From positions 107,889,884-107,953,883 of the forward strand of contig CM043951.1 of assembly GCA_014529385.2 (NCBI GenBank): DNA of 64,000 nucleotides, written 5' to 3'. How positions within the stretch are numbered: position 1 is the stretch's first letter; each line of letters begins with the position of its first letter. The notes below the pieces were generated by a model. That model searched no databases and was not told the DNA's origin. It was given only the letters and a program-made list of their open reading frames with translations. This DNA is from Adiantum capillus-veneris. Its lineage: Eukaryota > Streptophyta > Polypodiopsida > Polypodiales > Pteridaceae. A program made the translations under genes and the position numbers. Positions 1 to 11,633 of the stretch are shown here, one piece after another.

Positions 1-125
1 CCATCTTGGTGGCCAATGGCGGCGAAGGTGTGAGCCAAGTCTGATCTACATGCCTCTGTATGAGCTCATATTTGACAACTGTGTTCCTCTCAGTGTGTGA
101 GAGGGCCTGGCGTGGTGCATGTGGA

Positions 126-494
126 TCATACTGAGGGAGGCAATCTGTCCATAGAGTAGCTGTATGTCTGAAGCCATCTTGTCACACTCGCGTACCATGA
201 TCTCTCATTCCCAGAGTCTGCTAGCCCGCGGGAGGCCTCAAGAGCAAGGTGAGGTAGTCTATCTGCCCTCATGTCTAGTAGCCTGTGGAGGTATCCCACT
301 GTCTGAAATAGCGCCTCCACTACTGTGGGTGGGGCACCGAACTCTGCTCTCACGATATCATGTGGGACTGATGGCTTGCTCCGGATCATCTGGGCAAGCA
401 ACAATATGTGTGGCCTCTCGAGTCTGCTCCAAGCCTGCTCTGATAATCCTGGGGTCCACACCGGGGTAGCGAATAGAAGAGCTGGTGTCACCAA
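126..494 (-). pseudogene. LINE A C-terminal region fragment
   Basis: A 122-residue reading frame matching the region after the reverse transcriptase in the family A copies at 17,318-18,022 and 28,575-29,264. Shared landmarks are a VPHDI(I/V)RAE motif, a PP..(L/V)VEALFQ motif, and a W-Y-x-x(x)-V/M-T/I-x-W-F/L segment ending in D-R/D-L-P-P. In the other copies a cysteine/histidine cluster follows, which is cut off here. Function is not established; in LINEs this part usually binds RNA or DNA. It is separated from the reverse transcriptase frame by a disrupted stretch (500-800). Confidence 0.75.
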
Positions 495-796
495 AGTGTC
501 AAATAGCCAGCTCTTCGTGCGGGGCTTCTGGAAATGTGTCTGATGGCATCCCCTCTCAAGTATGGGTAGAGCTGCATACGCTCGTGTGGTGCGATCTCGG
601 GCTGCCTATGCCATAGAGAAGCGGCCAGTCCTGGTTGTAAAGGTGATGCCCAAGTATACATATGACTCTACTACCTCAATCTGGCTGCCCTCAAAAGGAA
701 AAACTGATCTCCTCCGAACAATGCCTGATGTTTGGAATATCAAAACCTTGGTCTTGCCAAGGTTCACTGTCACTCCTCTCTGTGTACTAAATAAGT

Positions 797-1518
797 CTAG
801 AGCCTGTACGTGGAGCTGGAGATCTTCCTGTGACTCTGCGAGTAAAATAATGTCATCAGTTTATAGCATAATATGTACCTGAGTGCCTGATAGGTCGGCG
901 CCTGCTCCCCTCTCTGTGGGATGTAGGCCTCCATCTCATCTATGTACAAACCAAATAGAGTAGGGGAGAGTGGACACCCCTGTGTCACCCCGATGGTGCT
1001 AGTGATGGTATCTGATAGTCCTCCTGGGCATCTGACCCTACTTGACACTCTCTCATACAAAGCATATATGGCCCATATCATGTCCGGGGGTATCCCAAGA
1101 GATATGAGTCGCTGTAGTAGTCTCTCTCTGGGGATTGTGTCAAAGGCTTTAAAGTCCACAAAGCAACAATAGAGGCGTCTCCCTCGTCTCTCCATGACTG
1201 CTCTATCAGGCATCTGAGAGTGAAGATATAGTCCACAGTAGAGAATGTGCGTCTGAAGCCTGCCTGTCCGGAGGCGCGTAGCCCCTCGGTCTCTGCATAC
1301 CTGCTCAACTCTGACTCTAAAACTGCTCCATAAATCTTGGCCATCATATGACCAATCATGACAGTCCTGTATTTGGGTGGATCCATGCGGTCTCCAGCCT
1401 TATGTAAAGGCACAATAGTATGCATAGTCCAGCTCTCTGGAAATCCCTCTGCCAATGCCCTGTTGAACAAGTGTGCAATCAATGGAGCCAAACTGTGTAG
1501 CGTATATAAAATGCTCAC
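797..1518 (-). pseudogene. LINE A reverse transcriptase (frameshifted)
   Basis: Two overlapping minus-strand frames carry consecutive reverse transcriptase blocks. The upstream frame (1,518-1,078) has IVPLHKAGDRMDPPKYRTV and GQAGFRRTFSTVDYI, the fingers and early palm motifs of LINE enzymes. The downstream frame (1,213-797) has FVDFKAFDTIPRERLL and TQGCPLSPTLFGLYIDEM. The catalytic aspartate pair is degraded: the frame runs through ILCYKLMTLFY, while a neighbouring frame reads TDDIILL. The intact enzyme would copy the element RNA at a nicked target. Frameshifts near 1,213 and 880 make this copy inactive. The frame boundary is uncertain by tens of bases. Confidence 0.88.
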
Positions 1519-2990
1519 CTTGAAGTTCGGTGTGGTCCGCGGCTCGACGGTGCTGTAGACTTTGAATGCCTCGTCTCACCATGTCTATGGTAAAGAGAGT
1601 GGGAGCTGTAGGTCGGGGAGCCACCGGGTGTGGAAGGGAGGGCTGAGCCTGCACCTGATAGAGTGTCTCTGCATATGCATGCCATACCGTTGGGTCCTCT
1701 ATAGGCGTGGGTGGGGTCCGCTGTCTCATATCTCTCCAAGAGATCGCTGCCTCTCGACTCTGAAGTGTATGTACACCCCACCACTGTGTCTCCTCAAAGG
1801 CTCTCCTCTTACGTCTAGTAAGAGTATCCATCTGTCGGTGCATCTGTCTCTCAGATATGTGCCCAGTAATATGCTGTGCCCTAAGCCTCTGATATAGCTG
1901 TCTGCACTCATCATCATACCATCTATCCTTGGGCATTGTCCCAGATCGTGATGTGTCGCTGGAGTGCATGGTCGAGGGAAAGCTCTCGAGGGATGCTGAG
2001 TGAAGTATGGAGGTGAGCTCAGTGGTGAGTGTGGAGAGTCGGGCATCAGGGTCTAGCGTGCTGATCCTTGCGTACACATGGTATCTGTAAATCTCGGAAA
2101 GATCCTCATTGAAGTGTATAGTGGTATGCTTCATGGGGGACTGGGAAGGTGGTGTCGGTCCTGGTCCTGAGAGAGAGGCTGAGATATGTATGATCCGCGC
2201 ACATGGTAAAGGAGCGTACAATCCATGCCCCTGCGGAAAGATGTGTATCGTGCTTTGAAGTCTCCCTTCTGGAAGCAAAGTGTATCCACTTGACATCGGC
2301 AACGAATCGTTGTAGATTAGGAGGTGGTGCTGATCAGTGCAAAGTGTGATCATCTGGTAGAGTCTCTCCCTGTCTGATGTCCTCCCTAGTCCCGCCGCTA
2401 TGGTATGGAATAGAGTGGAATCATCAAAGTCATACATCTCACACTGTCGGCTCTGTGTGCGGGCATTGAAATCACCTACAAGTAGAATCTCTCCCAATGC
2501 CGCGTAGTGTAGGAGGTCCTCCGAGATAACCGAAAAGGGTGACTGTGACTGTGGTCCCTCCTCCTCCTCCTCTACCATACTCTCATCGGCATCCTCCTCT
2601 GGTGGCTCCTCCTTTGTCGTAGATGCTCGTCGTATCTTTGTATGGTCTGCGAAATGTGACCCGCGTGGGGGGGAAGTAGCACAGTGCAACATGTATGGCT
2701 CTGTCTGGGGCTAGCTGTATCCTCACCCACATGAAGCAGGCCTCTACATCTCTGCTCACTACTGTGACCCTGTCGTGTAGCTCTCTCCTCACTAACGTGA
2801 TGTCCCCTGCCTCCCTGTGTATCGCGTGTATGTGGACTCCTGGTGGTAGCCCCGGACATGTGGTAGACCTCTCTCCTGGCTCTCATGTGTCTCTGTCAGC
2901 ATCACAATGTCTCTCCCCTCCACCTCCTCGAGTCTGCCTGGTTGAGTCCATAGGCATCCGTCACAATTCCATACTCCGAGTGTGATCTCG
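1400..2990 (-). pseudogene. LINE A endonuclease domain and linker (broken)
   Basis: The minus strand from about 2,990 reads LGVWNCDGCLWTQPGRLEE and then DIVMLTETHES, the start of an AP-endonuclease-like fold. The next frame (2,792-2,583) has HVALCYFPP. The long frame 2,692-1,400 (430 residues) has ILLVGDFNARTQSR, the GDFN catalytic block, followed by a basic linker and RAADHTELQGEHF, where reverse transcriptase block 0 begins. At least two frameshifts (near 2,800 and 2,690) break it. The enzyme would nick target DNA; the family's position in GA/TC tracts may reflect its specificity (see findings). Confidence 0.85.
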
Positions 2991-3061
2991 TGTCGTGTCG
3001 CCTCCGTAGTGGTCTCCGTAGTCTCATAGGCCGCGAATCCCTATGCGATGGGTTTTCCATC

Positions 3062-3067
<6 letters not shown>

Positions 3068-3119
<52 letters not shown>
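3068..3119. repeat. (GA)n microsatellite
   Basis: About 50 bp of uninterrupted GA dinucleotides directly at the 5' boundary of LINE A copy 1. Frames through it give Glu-Arg or Leu-Ser runs that are not genes. Confidence 0.97.
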
Positions 3120-3120
<1 letters not shown>

Positions 3121-4033
3121 ACACGCTACCCTTTCGGCATTTCTTTAAATTACTTGAACTCAGTACAATGCCGATACTCGTGTTTTGCACCTTCTCATCG
3201 AAGCGTGCCAGAGACTGGGCCCTCTGCACTTATTTAAAGGCCCTTGGCCTTGAAAAGCAGTTTACATGAAAAGCTTGAAACTCAAAAGCACTGGCCCAAA
3301 AGCTGTTGCTAAAATTCAGCTAGCGTAAATCACGGAAATCTGTACAGGCTGCCACGTCAGCACAGGCAGTGTGAAACGCGGAAATCCGTACAAGTTGCCA
3401 CATCAGCAAGTTAGCGCAAAACTTGGGCGTCCGTACAGCCTGCTGCCACATCTTCAGCTAAATACGCAAGTCCTTTTGTGTGTGTGTGGGTCTTGATTTA
3501 TTTATTCTCTTTAGGTCACTTGGGCCCCATCGGATGGGGTCCCATAAGTTAGCGGGAACTTCTATAAAATAGACCCTCTCGGCGAGGATCTACAAGTTGG
3601 TGAGAACTTCAACTTCTTCTGTTGCTTCTAGGGTTTAGGGCCCTCGGTCAGGATCTGCGAGTTGGCTCCGTTCTTCAGTGGTTTGACACCTCAGCAGTTT
3701 GTGACACTCTTCTAGGTACGCAGTGATCCGCACCGCAGTGCTCAAACTGGTGGATAGTTGGAGGCGCGGACATAGTATTTGCTCGCTGTGCTCCGCTCCC
3801 CGTTAGAGGGTCGTTCGCTTTCGCATTTGCTGGGTGTCTTGTTCCGCGATTGATGATTCTAGGGGGCCCGCTGCTAAACCGATTCAATTTCCACGGGCTG
3901 CCTGGTTGAGTCCATAGGCATCCGTCACAATTCCATACTCCGAGTGTGATCTCGTGTCGTGTCGCCTCCGTAGTGGTCTCCGTAGTCTCATAGGCCGCGA
4001 ATCCCTATGCGATGGGTTTTCCATCTATATATG

Positions 4034-4059
4034 AGAGAGAGAGAAGAGAGAGAGAGAGA

Positions 4060-4144
<85 letters not shown>
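4034..4144. repeat. (GA)n microsatellite, expanded
   Basis: About 110 bp of GA with two AGA interruptions at the left side. It is the second copy of the 3,068-3,119 tract, roughly twice as long. Confidence 0.97.
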
Positions 4145-4145
<1 letters not shown>

Positions 4146-4744
4146 ACACGCTACCCTTTCGGCATTTCTTTAAATTACTTGAACTCAGTACAATGCCGAT
4201 ACTCGTGTTTTGCACCTTCTCATCGAAGCGTGCCAGAGACTGGGCCCTCTGCACTTATTTAAAGGCCCTTGGCCTTGAAAAGCAGTTTACATGAAAAGCT
4301 TGAAACTCAAAAGCACTGGCCCAAAAGCTGTTGCTAAAATTCAGCTAGCGTAAATCACGGAAATCTGTACAGGCTGCCACATCAGCACAGGCAGTGTGAA
4401 ACGCGGAAATCCGTACAAGTTGCCACATCAGCAAGTTAGCGCAAAACTTGGGCGTCCGTACAGCCTGCTGCCACATCATCAGCTGAATACGCAAGTCCTT
4501 TTGTGTGTGTGTGTGGGTCTTGATTTATTTATTCTCTTTAGGTCACTTGGGCCCCATCGGATGGGGTCCCATAAGTTAGCGGGAACTTCTATAAAATAGA
4601 CCCTCTCGGCGAGGATCTACAAGTTGGTGAGAACTTCAACTTCTTCTGCTGCTTCTAGGGTTTAGGGCCCTCGGTCAGGATCTGCGAGTTGGCTCCGTTC
4701 TTCAGTGGTTTGACACCTCAGCAGTTTGTGACACTCTTCTAGGT

Positions 4745-5708
4745 ACGCAGTGATCCGCACCGCAGTGCTCAAACTGGTGGATAGTTGGAGGCGCGGACAT
4801 AGTATTTGCTCGCTGTGCTCCGCTCCCAGTTAGAGGGTCGTTCGCTTTCGCATTTGCTGGTGTCTTGTTCCGCGATTGATGATTCTAGGGGGCGCTGGCT
4901 AAACCGATTCAATTCCACCTTCAACGACATCGACCCGTCGTTGGACCCTGAAGAAAGGACCGTTATCCTCCTTGGTGGGGAGGCTCGTGGGAAGCGGCTG
5001 CCCTTTTGGGTACGCCGTGATCCGCACTCAAGGGATGGAACCGCAGGGCACGTGTATGTGGCGAAGTTCCTCGGTGAGGTTGTACCCCGGTACTTGGGTG
5101 CTCTGCATAGGCGGATGGGGGGATAATGCCCCCTTCCTATGCTTTTTATTTTGAATCTGATCCCTTTCGAGGGAAATGACGTCATTCTCCCCAAGCGAAG
5201 CCAAATAAGCTACGAGAGCGCCCAAGTGCCTTGCCGACCCGGGGGTCAACCTCACCTAAAACGGGGTTGGGAGGTGCAAAGGGAGACACCACCAACCTCA
5301 GCATACGCCACTTGTGAGCCGACGCCCTTCCAAGTGGGTATGGCATTTCCTAGGGGAAAACTGTAGGGCTACAAGTGCAGTTTAGTGAGGTGAGCGATAA
5401 GTTACCTGGAGGAGGCAACTCCAAAGGGAAGACCGAAGCAAGTCGCGTAGTACCTGGCCTGTGAACAGAGGTACTTGGTCGTTGTCACGCCCATAACTAG
5501 TCAGCGAAATGGGTCTCTCAAGGGCACGGCTCTAAGAGTGTAGATAGTTCTGGTCTCACGTAGTTGAGAGGAAACTAGTGACAAAAGCGTCTGCCCTAGG
5601 AGCCTCGGTGCATAGTCCTGGTCGTTGTTGTGCACTTTTTTGATGTATGAGGGGAGTGGTCGGGAGTGCCCAACCCGACTCCTAAAACAAAACAAAACAG
5701 AACAAAAA
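4745..5708 (+). mobile_element. Retroposed segment with A-rich tail and 14-bp target duplication
   Basis: Flanked by identical 14-bp repeats ACACTCTTCTAGGT at 4,731-4,744 and 5,709-5,722. The right end has an A-rich tail of about 25 bp (5,684-5,708, AAAACAAAACAAAACAGAAC and more A). This is the signature of LINE-mediated retroposition on the plus strand. It contains a 106-codon frame (4,806-5,126), whose stretch STFNDIDPSLDPEERTVI I do not recognise. It could be a long SINE-like element, a 5'-truncated LINE of a third family, or a processed transcript. No family was assigned. Confidence 0.75.
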
Positions 5709-5722
5709 ACACTCTTCTAGGT

Positions 5723-6240
5723 GGTAGGCAGAGTCCCATGCTCTCCTTCTCCCTACCTTTTATTGGCACCGAGACATAGACAAAGGTTTTAGTTATGGAA
5801 TCTATTCTTCGTCACACCTAACAGGCTATCTAGACTTGGGCAGGTTGCATTCCGTCATACATTTCCATTGACAGACTGGCACAGAGCACAGGAACCATAC
5901 AATGGCTCCATATAGAGGACTGCTACTGTTTACCAATGGTTCTGTCCGTAGACCATACTGCATGGATCCCTCCTACCATGCGGGTATGGTTAGAGTTGGT
6001 AGTAGTCTCCACACTTGGATGCTCTTCTGACTACTTTGGTTCCTGGTTTACAGCTGCTTGCTTCTTTGCTCCAGGATAGCTCCTCCTACCACTTCCCCAC
6101 CTTGAGGATGCGCTTCCTTTCGCTCTTGTTCCACGGCTTCGGTCAGGGATCAAGAGAGCAGGGCATTGATCTTCAATCTTGTAGCTGTTGACACGGTTGT
6201 TGTATATTTTTGAGGTTTCTGATTCACCATTTTTTGACTC
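5723..6240. other. Stretch without recognised gene
   Basis: No convincing coding region. It lies between the retroposed segment and the first codons of LINE family B, and may be the 5' leader of that LINE. The bases continuing from the right 14-bp repeat (GGTAGGCAGAG) belong to the pre-insertion locus. Confidence 0.5.
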
Positions 6241-6640
6241 ATGAATTTATGCATTGTCACTTGGAATGTCAATGGCTCTCATGTGGATCGAGCACAAGTT
6301 ATGTATAGATCGTTACGCAGATGTGGCAAATTGTTGCTCGAGGATTCTCATATATTTTGGGAAACTGCGATTGGACAGCCGTATTCGAGCAGTGGTGTAT
6401 GCATTTTTGTGGGACCCCGTTGGTGCCATTGTGTTCGTGACCACGGTACTTTAGTGCATGGTAGAGCGATGTGGGTTACTCTAGAGATTGATGATAACTT
6501 GGTTGGTGTGATTTGCATCTATGCCCCCCCTCAGCCCATGCGAGAGCCGAGTTTTGGTAGCAGATTGTACATGCATTGCCTCCTGTGGATTCGTGGGTCG
6601 TTGGTGGAGATTTGAACAATGTAGAGACCGTTGAGGATTG
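6241..6640 (+). pseudogene. LINE B endonuclease domain
   Basis: The frame starts MNLCIVTWNVNGSHVD, the N-terminal strand of AP-endonuclease-like LINE nucleases (the Asn in WNVNG is a conserved active-site residue). VGVICIYAPPQP follows at about residues 88-99. After a frameshift near 6,595 the next frame reads VVGGDLNNVETVEDW, the GGDxN catalytic block. ATG 6,241 is taken as the start because the conserved block begins at its third codon. The product would nick target DNA. The frameshift makes it inactive. Confidence 0.8.
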
Positions 6641-7117
6641 GCGCGCTCTTCAACCCCCATCCTTACCATATGTAGCGTTGTGAGAGAGATGCTTGGGACA
6701 GACTTCTTTTTGCTGTTTTTGGTACAGATGCCTAGCATATTTCATATGTGGCTCGCAGTTCACAGTCATTGCAGATTTCGTGGGGATTTAGATGACAATT
6801 AGGTCGTCTGCTAGAGAGATTGGATAGATGTTATGTGGGCGCATGGGCAACATCCCATGGTGGGACAATTACCATTTGACCTAGCATAGTACTCTCTGAT
6901 CATGCCCCAATTTCTTTGCACTTGCATTTTGCAACTTCCTCTTTGCCTAGACGAGGATCGCATACCTGACTTAGTGTTAGACGATGCTTCATTATCTTAG
7001 CTGCTTCAGTATGTTTGGACATGCATTGCTTCTGCAGATCAAGCGTCTCGTCTGCTTACATGCATCATTGCGTCCTCTGAGGCTTGCAGATGGACCACTG
7101 CAGAGCGGCGACGATGC

Positions 7118-7873
7118 TTGTTTTGTAGGGAGCGTGACCTACAGGACCGCTTGAGTTGCATTCGTCGGCAGCTTGAGGATTTCCAGGTGATGAGTTCTTG
7201 GGTGAGCGTGAGGTTGACACTAGAGAGACGCTTAGTCACATTTAGACTGAGAAATCAATATTTATTTTCCTATCATGCTTCGGTCTCAACATGGATATCC
7301 AAAGCGGATAGGATAAATAAGGATTTCTTTGCCCACTTCCGAGAGTGTCCCAAGGGGACTTCCATTAGAGCCTTGCGTGATTCTGTGTACAAATTACATA
7401 TGGATCGTGACAAGGTCCTTGACATAGCTTCAGATTATTTTGAGCATTTGTTTACTGTTGGTCTGCTTACAGATGATATTCGGCGTGGTAGAGAAGAGGT
7501 TTGGTCTCATGTATAGCCTGTGGTTACAAAGGCTATGTGTGATACGTTACTAGCTCCCTTCTCTATGCAAGAGATGCATGACGCAGTAATTGGCCTGGAT
7601 AGTGCCTCCTGTCCCGGAGAGGACGGGTTGACTAGACAATCCTTTTTGAGGTTCTTGGATGTTCTCAGCCCCGTTATGCTTTCAGGTTTGCAAGACAAAT
7701 TTGACACAGGAGAGATGCCTGCCTCTATGTGTTTGAAACTTATTTCTTTTATACCAAAAGGCGGAGATGGATTGTCTCTCCGACAGGGGAGACCGATCAC
7801 CCTCATGTCTTTTGTGTGCCAGATCTTTGCTCGCATGATCAGTATGCGGTTGAAATCTGGATGGTTCAACTAA
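7118..7873 (+). pseudogene. LINE B linker and N-terminal reverse transcriptase
   Basis: Two frames separated by one stop at 7,514-7,516. The first carries the coiled pre-RT segment (WISKADRINKDFFAHFRE, where LINEs typically show a W-x-x-x-G/A-D-x-N-T/K-xx-FF motif). The second has GLDSASCPGEDGLTRQSF (RT block 1) and LISFIPKGGDGLSLRQGRP (block 2). After LKSGWFN the palm with the Asp-Asp pair is absent and the sequence jumps to the C-terminal block, so a large internal deletion is inferred. Confidence 0.82.
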
Positions 7874-7990
7874 CACTCGACCACGAGTCCATTGGGACAC
7901 AATCATTTTGCCTAGAGAGGAGGGAGGATTAGGGATTATTGATCCAGAGATGCAGAGCAAGGCATTGCTTGCGAAGCTCATAGTACACGG

Positions 7991-8820
7991 TGTTGGGAAA
8001 CAAGTAAGCTGGAACACCTCTATAGTGATGTCACGCAAGAGCGTTGAAAGAGTACTACAAGAACACCAAAAGATTTGGGAAACCCCTTTGAAACACCACT
8101 AATCCAACAAGAGTAGTCGCCTTGGGAATTTACTGGCCATCACCCACCCAAGAGATTATGTCAAATAGGAGCAAAACCTTGTCAAAGCACGGATTTACAG
8201 CTCACGCCGACCAATGCATATGAAATAAAGGGCTCCCCTTTCACAATTGAACATCACAAACCCACTACTTAAACATCAATTTTATAATTCGTAGATACAT
8301 GTCCTCCCAATCTGTTTGCACACAATTTTCCACTAGGTTGCCATAGCCATAACCCTGCAGAGAACTAGTCGTAACGGGAAGAGCACAACATTAATTGGGG
8401 CACTTTAAAGCTAGAGAGAAAGCTTGAAAAAGGAATGGCGAGAAAGCTGAAGATGGCCAAAATTGAATCTACATGCCGTTACATGCAAAATTGATGCGAA
8501 GAGAGAGCTGCCCCGACACGAGTACACGTAGAGTAGGCAAGGCGAGGGCAAAAACTGCAACAGAAACCATCAAGAAGCACAACGAGATCAAACCTGCAAT
8601 TTTTTGAACTTTGGTTGAACTTTTTAAGTTTTTACATGCGTTTTGACTTTTTGTTGTATACAAGTCTCACTTCAAAAAACTCTCACAGGCACTTACAATA
8701 GCCCGACTGTAAATGTGCTTGCTAAAGCAAGCTAAAAAACTCACAAAACCAAAGCCCACACACTCTTTTGACATCGGGCGTCATGTGCATATGTATAAAT
8801 TTACAAACAACAGGGTTCTC
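7991..8820. other. Unclassified insertion-like stretch inside LINE B
   Basis: About 830 bp, AT-rich, with no recognisable coding sequence, between the C-terminal block (to about 7,985) and the next LINE-like stretch. It begins TGTTGGGAAACAAGTAAGC, an LTR-like 5' start, but no matching CA end with target duplications was found. A solo LTR or other insertion is possible. Confidence 0.4.
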
Positions 8821-10573
8821 AAAATGCTTTCAACAACGGATTGTTTCCAGGGACAAAGCCTTGGAAACAGTTTTTGCACCATGCTTTGTCACATACCTCT
8901 CCTCGTTTTGGATCTCTAGATGTTGCCGGTGTCTGGCGCCAATCATCAGATTCATCTTCACAAATGCACCATTGTATGCGTCCCATTTGTCACCATTTAT
9001 GGGCTGCTTATTGCGGATTTGGAAGGAATCATGTCTTGCTTTGATTGGACACCTACCTTCTTCTATCGAGGAGGTTGCGAGGCAGCCACTTGTATGGAAT
9101 GCATACGTGATAGATATAGATGGCCGTTAGCTAGGTGAGAGGACTCACATTGATTGGGCTAGATGGGATGACGGACCATCAAGCTCCTTACACTGTTGGT
9201 CAGATGCTTCCTTGGTTGGGGCACAAGTTATTGGAGTAACCTATTGGATTCGTCCGGAGGTTACTGCCCGTATGAGAGAGATTGATGAGGCCATTCCACC
9301 TGATTGGCATGCCTTGATTGAGGGCTAGACTTATTTGCCTTCCCATCAAGGATGGTGGGTGTACTTCGATCCCATCTGAGGAGACCCGATTGTTGCTCAG
9401 CAAGGGACTCTAGTCTTCGGCATCACCGTGGTTGGCCATCATTGATGTCACATTAGATTGGACTTTCAGGGTGATGATCAGATGCTGACTGCCCATTGGC
9501 AGCCTGTTAGAGTGGTTGGCTCTTTCCAGAGGAGATCATGTGTCGACCTTGTTCTCACTGTTGAGGAGGCTCCACTTTGGAGACTATGGATTTGGTAGGA
9601 CAAACCCCTTGTTCAGCTGGATTGGGATCCTGGGGAGTGGCACTGCCCTTCGTTGAGTGATGATGAAGCCCCTCTTATCCTCTTTTGAGTACACAGTCTC
9701 CCTTGGGAGGAGGCTTCTTTTACGAACCCGGCATCCACTTCCACGTCCACATTAGTCAGAGGTGTGGCAAGATTAGTGCATCCTACCAGCTTTCCAACGA
9801 CAGTTTTGGTCCTCTACTGGACCCTTTGGATCAGCCACAGGATATGTTTTTTCATGTGGATGATATCACATGCTGGATTGATTGTAGACACTAGGTCGGC
9901 AGTCATTGGTCATGATGCGACTTGTCAGAGATATACTTCGTAGCCTTAGTCTTTGAGGCACTGTTTCTGGGTTTGTCTATATGTGCAGCTAGTGTGGATA
10001 GTAGTTTGTTTGTTGATTAGAGTGGGCACCCATACCGGGTTTGTGACGTGGGGGGCAGTTGCATGGTTTTTGCAATTTTTGGGGTCACACATCTTTTTTC
10101 AAGGCTTGCTGACAGATCCGGTCTTCGTGCTTACTCCCTTAGGATATAGACCAGGTACTCTACAGATTATACTAGATGCAGGTCATGAGTTGGACTTCTG
10201 CCACCGAGAGATAGTTTTCACCACGATATCCAGCATCAAGCTTTGGACCATGTGGAAGGCTCGCTGTGCCCACTTTCTTGGCTCTCAGTCCTTCCCTATG
10301 TCCACCGTTTTGACAGCAATTTGGATAGAGCTGTTGCATACCTCCGCAACTAGTAGGATTCTTCAGCCGGCTCCTACAGGGCAGCGGAGCAGCGTCGATG
10401 CGTCTTTCTTTACAGATGGGCGCGATCGTCAGTTCTTTTCCGTCGAGATGATGGCCACATCCCATGGTATTATGCACCCCCACAGTGGTTCCTTAGACAT
10501 TCATCATATAGGCCACCTTGATGTTTATACAGCTCACACATTGTTAGCCCACTTCTGTACTTCCTTTGGGTGA
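8820..10573 (+). pseudogene. LINE B C-terminal region (multiple frames)
   Basis: A chain of broken frames (about 8,841-9,138; 9,685-9,894; 9,953-10,573). No catalytic motif is visible. The assignment rests on DNA similarity: 9,490-9,810 recurs at 10,740-10,990, and 9,830-10,570 recurs at 15,795-16,560, as expected for the 3' part of a repeated element. The last frame ends just before the (GA)n tract. Confidence 0.6.
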
Positions 10574-10624
10574 TAGACCATTGTGCATCTCGAGAGGTTT
10601 GTTATGCACATAGAATACAACCCC

Positions 10625-10724
<100 letters not shown>

Positions 10725-11040
10725 ACTTGATCAGCAATCAACTGCCCGTTGGCAGCGTCTTAGAGTGGCAGTGTCTTAGGAGGCACCGCTTTGGAGACTG
10801 TGGATTTGGCAAGGAAAGCCACTTGTTCAGTTGGAGTGGGAGCTTGGTGAGTGGCAGTGGCCCTCGTTGAGCGATGATGGAGACCCTCTATCCTATTTTG
10901 AGTACTTTTGTCTCCCTTGTGAGGAGACTTCTTTTGCAGACTCGGCACAGTGCTCACCGTCCATGCCAATCAGAGGTATGGCAGGATCAGGGCATTCTCC
11001 CCGCTTAAGAGAGAGAGTTTTGTCATCCGTTTGGAGTTTG

Positions 11041-11267
11041 TGTTACCATATACATGTGGTAGTGATGTGTGTGAACACACTAGGACCGCCGGGGCATTTT
11101 TTCCCTCTTTAGGGGGTTTTTTCCCCTGTGCATTGTATATACGCCCATCACTCTAGGGCTATCAATCCTTCCATTGCACACTAAGTAACACACTCTCTAT
11201 TGTGTGCCTTGAGCTTCCTTCGTCTTCTCCAAGCTGTGTGTGTTTGTCTGCAACCCTAATTCCAACA
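11041..11267 (+). repeat. Copia 5' LTR
   Basis: 227 bp, TG...CA ends. It contains TTGTATATACGCCCATC, a plausible TATA region, near 11,140. Confidence 0.96.
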
Positions 11268-11284
11268 ATTGGTATCAGAGCAGG
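11268..11284 (+). promoter_or_regulatory. Copia primer-binding site (tRNA-iMet type)
   Basis: ATTGGTATCAGAGCAGG follows the 5' LTR. TGGTATCAGAGC is complementary to the 3' end of plant initiator tRNA-Met, the usual plant copia primer. Confidence 0.93.
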
Positions 11285-11633
11285 TCGCGTCCTCCCGGGC
11301 TTAGTCGCCCGCTGCTCCAGCACACGCCTGCTCACTTTCTCTGATTTCAGTGAGCTTTGGCAAGCGTTCGCAGGTCGACAAATACTTTGGGAGAGGTCGA
11401 AGAGCTCGATCTGCTCAGAATTTTGATTTGGGCTCATTTCGGCCTCCGTTTCCACTACAGGCAGTACTGCACAGGCTATTTCGTCATTTTGTGCAGAATT
11501 TTTGTTAGTGCCGTTTTCTGCATAACAGGTGCCTTATAGTCTTCTACGGTTTGTGATATATAGCACAGGTTGTTCCTGCTCTGTTTCTCCTATTTCCGGG
11601 CAGTTTTCACATGAGGTGCATGCAACATTTACC

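Larger units (their letters stand above)
1..3066 (-). mobile_element. LINE family A, copy 1 (5' and central part, decayed)
   Basis: Non-LTR retrotransposon read on the minus strand: an AP-endonuclease-like domain (about 2,990-2,400), a linker (2,400-1,550), a reverse transcriptase (about 1,550-800) and the start of the C-terminal region (494-126). The 3' end lies left of the window. The 5' boundary, near 3,066, directly abuts a (GA)n tract. Stops and frameshifts separate the domains, so it is not an intact element. It belongs to the same family as the elements at 28,074-31,633, 16,586-18,260 and 42,179-42,995; the domain order and the shared C-terminal motifs support this. Confidence 0.9.
2934..4911. 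repeat. Tandem duplication, unit about 1 kb, two copies
   Basis: The segment beginning CTGCCTGGTTGAGTCC at about 2,934 and ending near 3,893 (ACCGATTCAATTTCC) recurs from about 3,897 to 4,911. Each copy holds the 5' 130 bp of LINE A, a (GA)n tract (about 50 bp in the first, about 110 bp in the second), about 590 bp resembling a diverged gypsy-type LTR (repeated sets of GCCACGTCAGCA and ATCCGTACA motifs, and a CTATAAAATAG box), and the first ~150 bp of the retroposed segment that begins at 4,745. The copies are nearly identical outside the microsatellite, so the duplication is recent and postdates the retroposon insertion. Confidence 0.9.

Noticed and set aside
3041-3269. Reading frames with long Glu-Arg or Ser-Leu runs (also at 4.0, 10.6, 27.9, 42.1, 57.4, 60.2, 60.5, 62.4 kb)
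   Set aside because: They are translations of (GA)n/(TC)n microsatellites on either strand, with no flanking coding signal.
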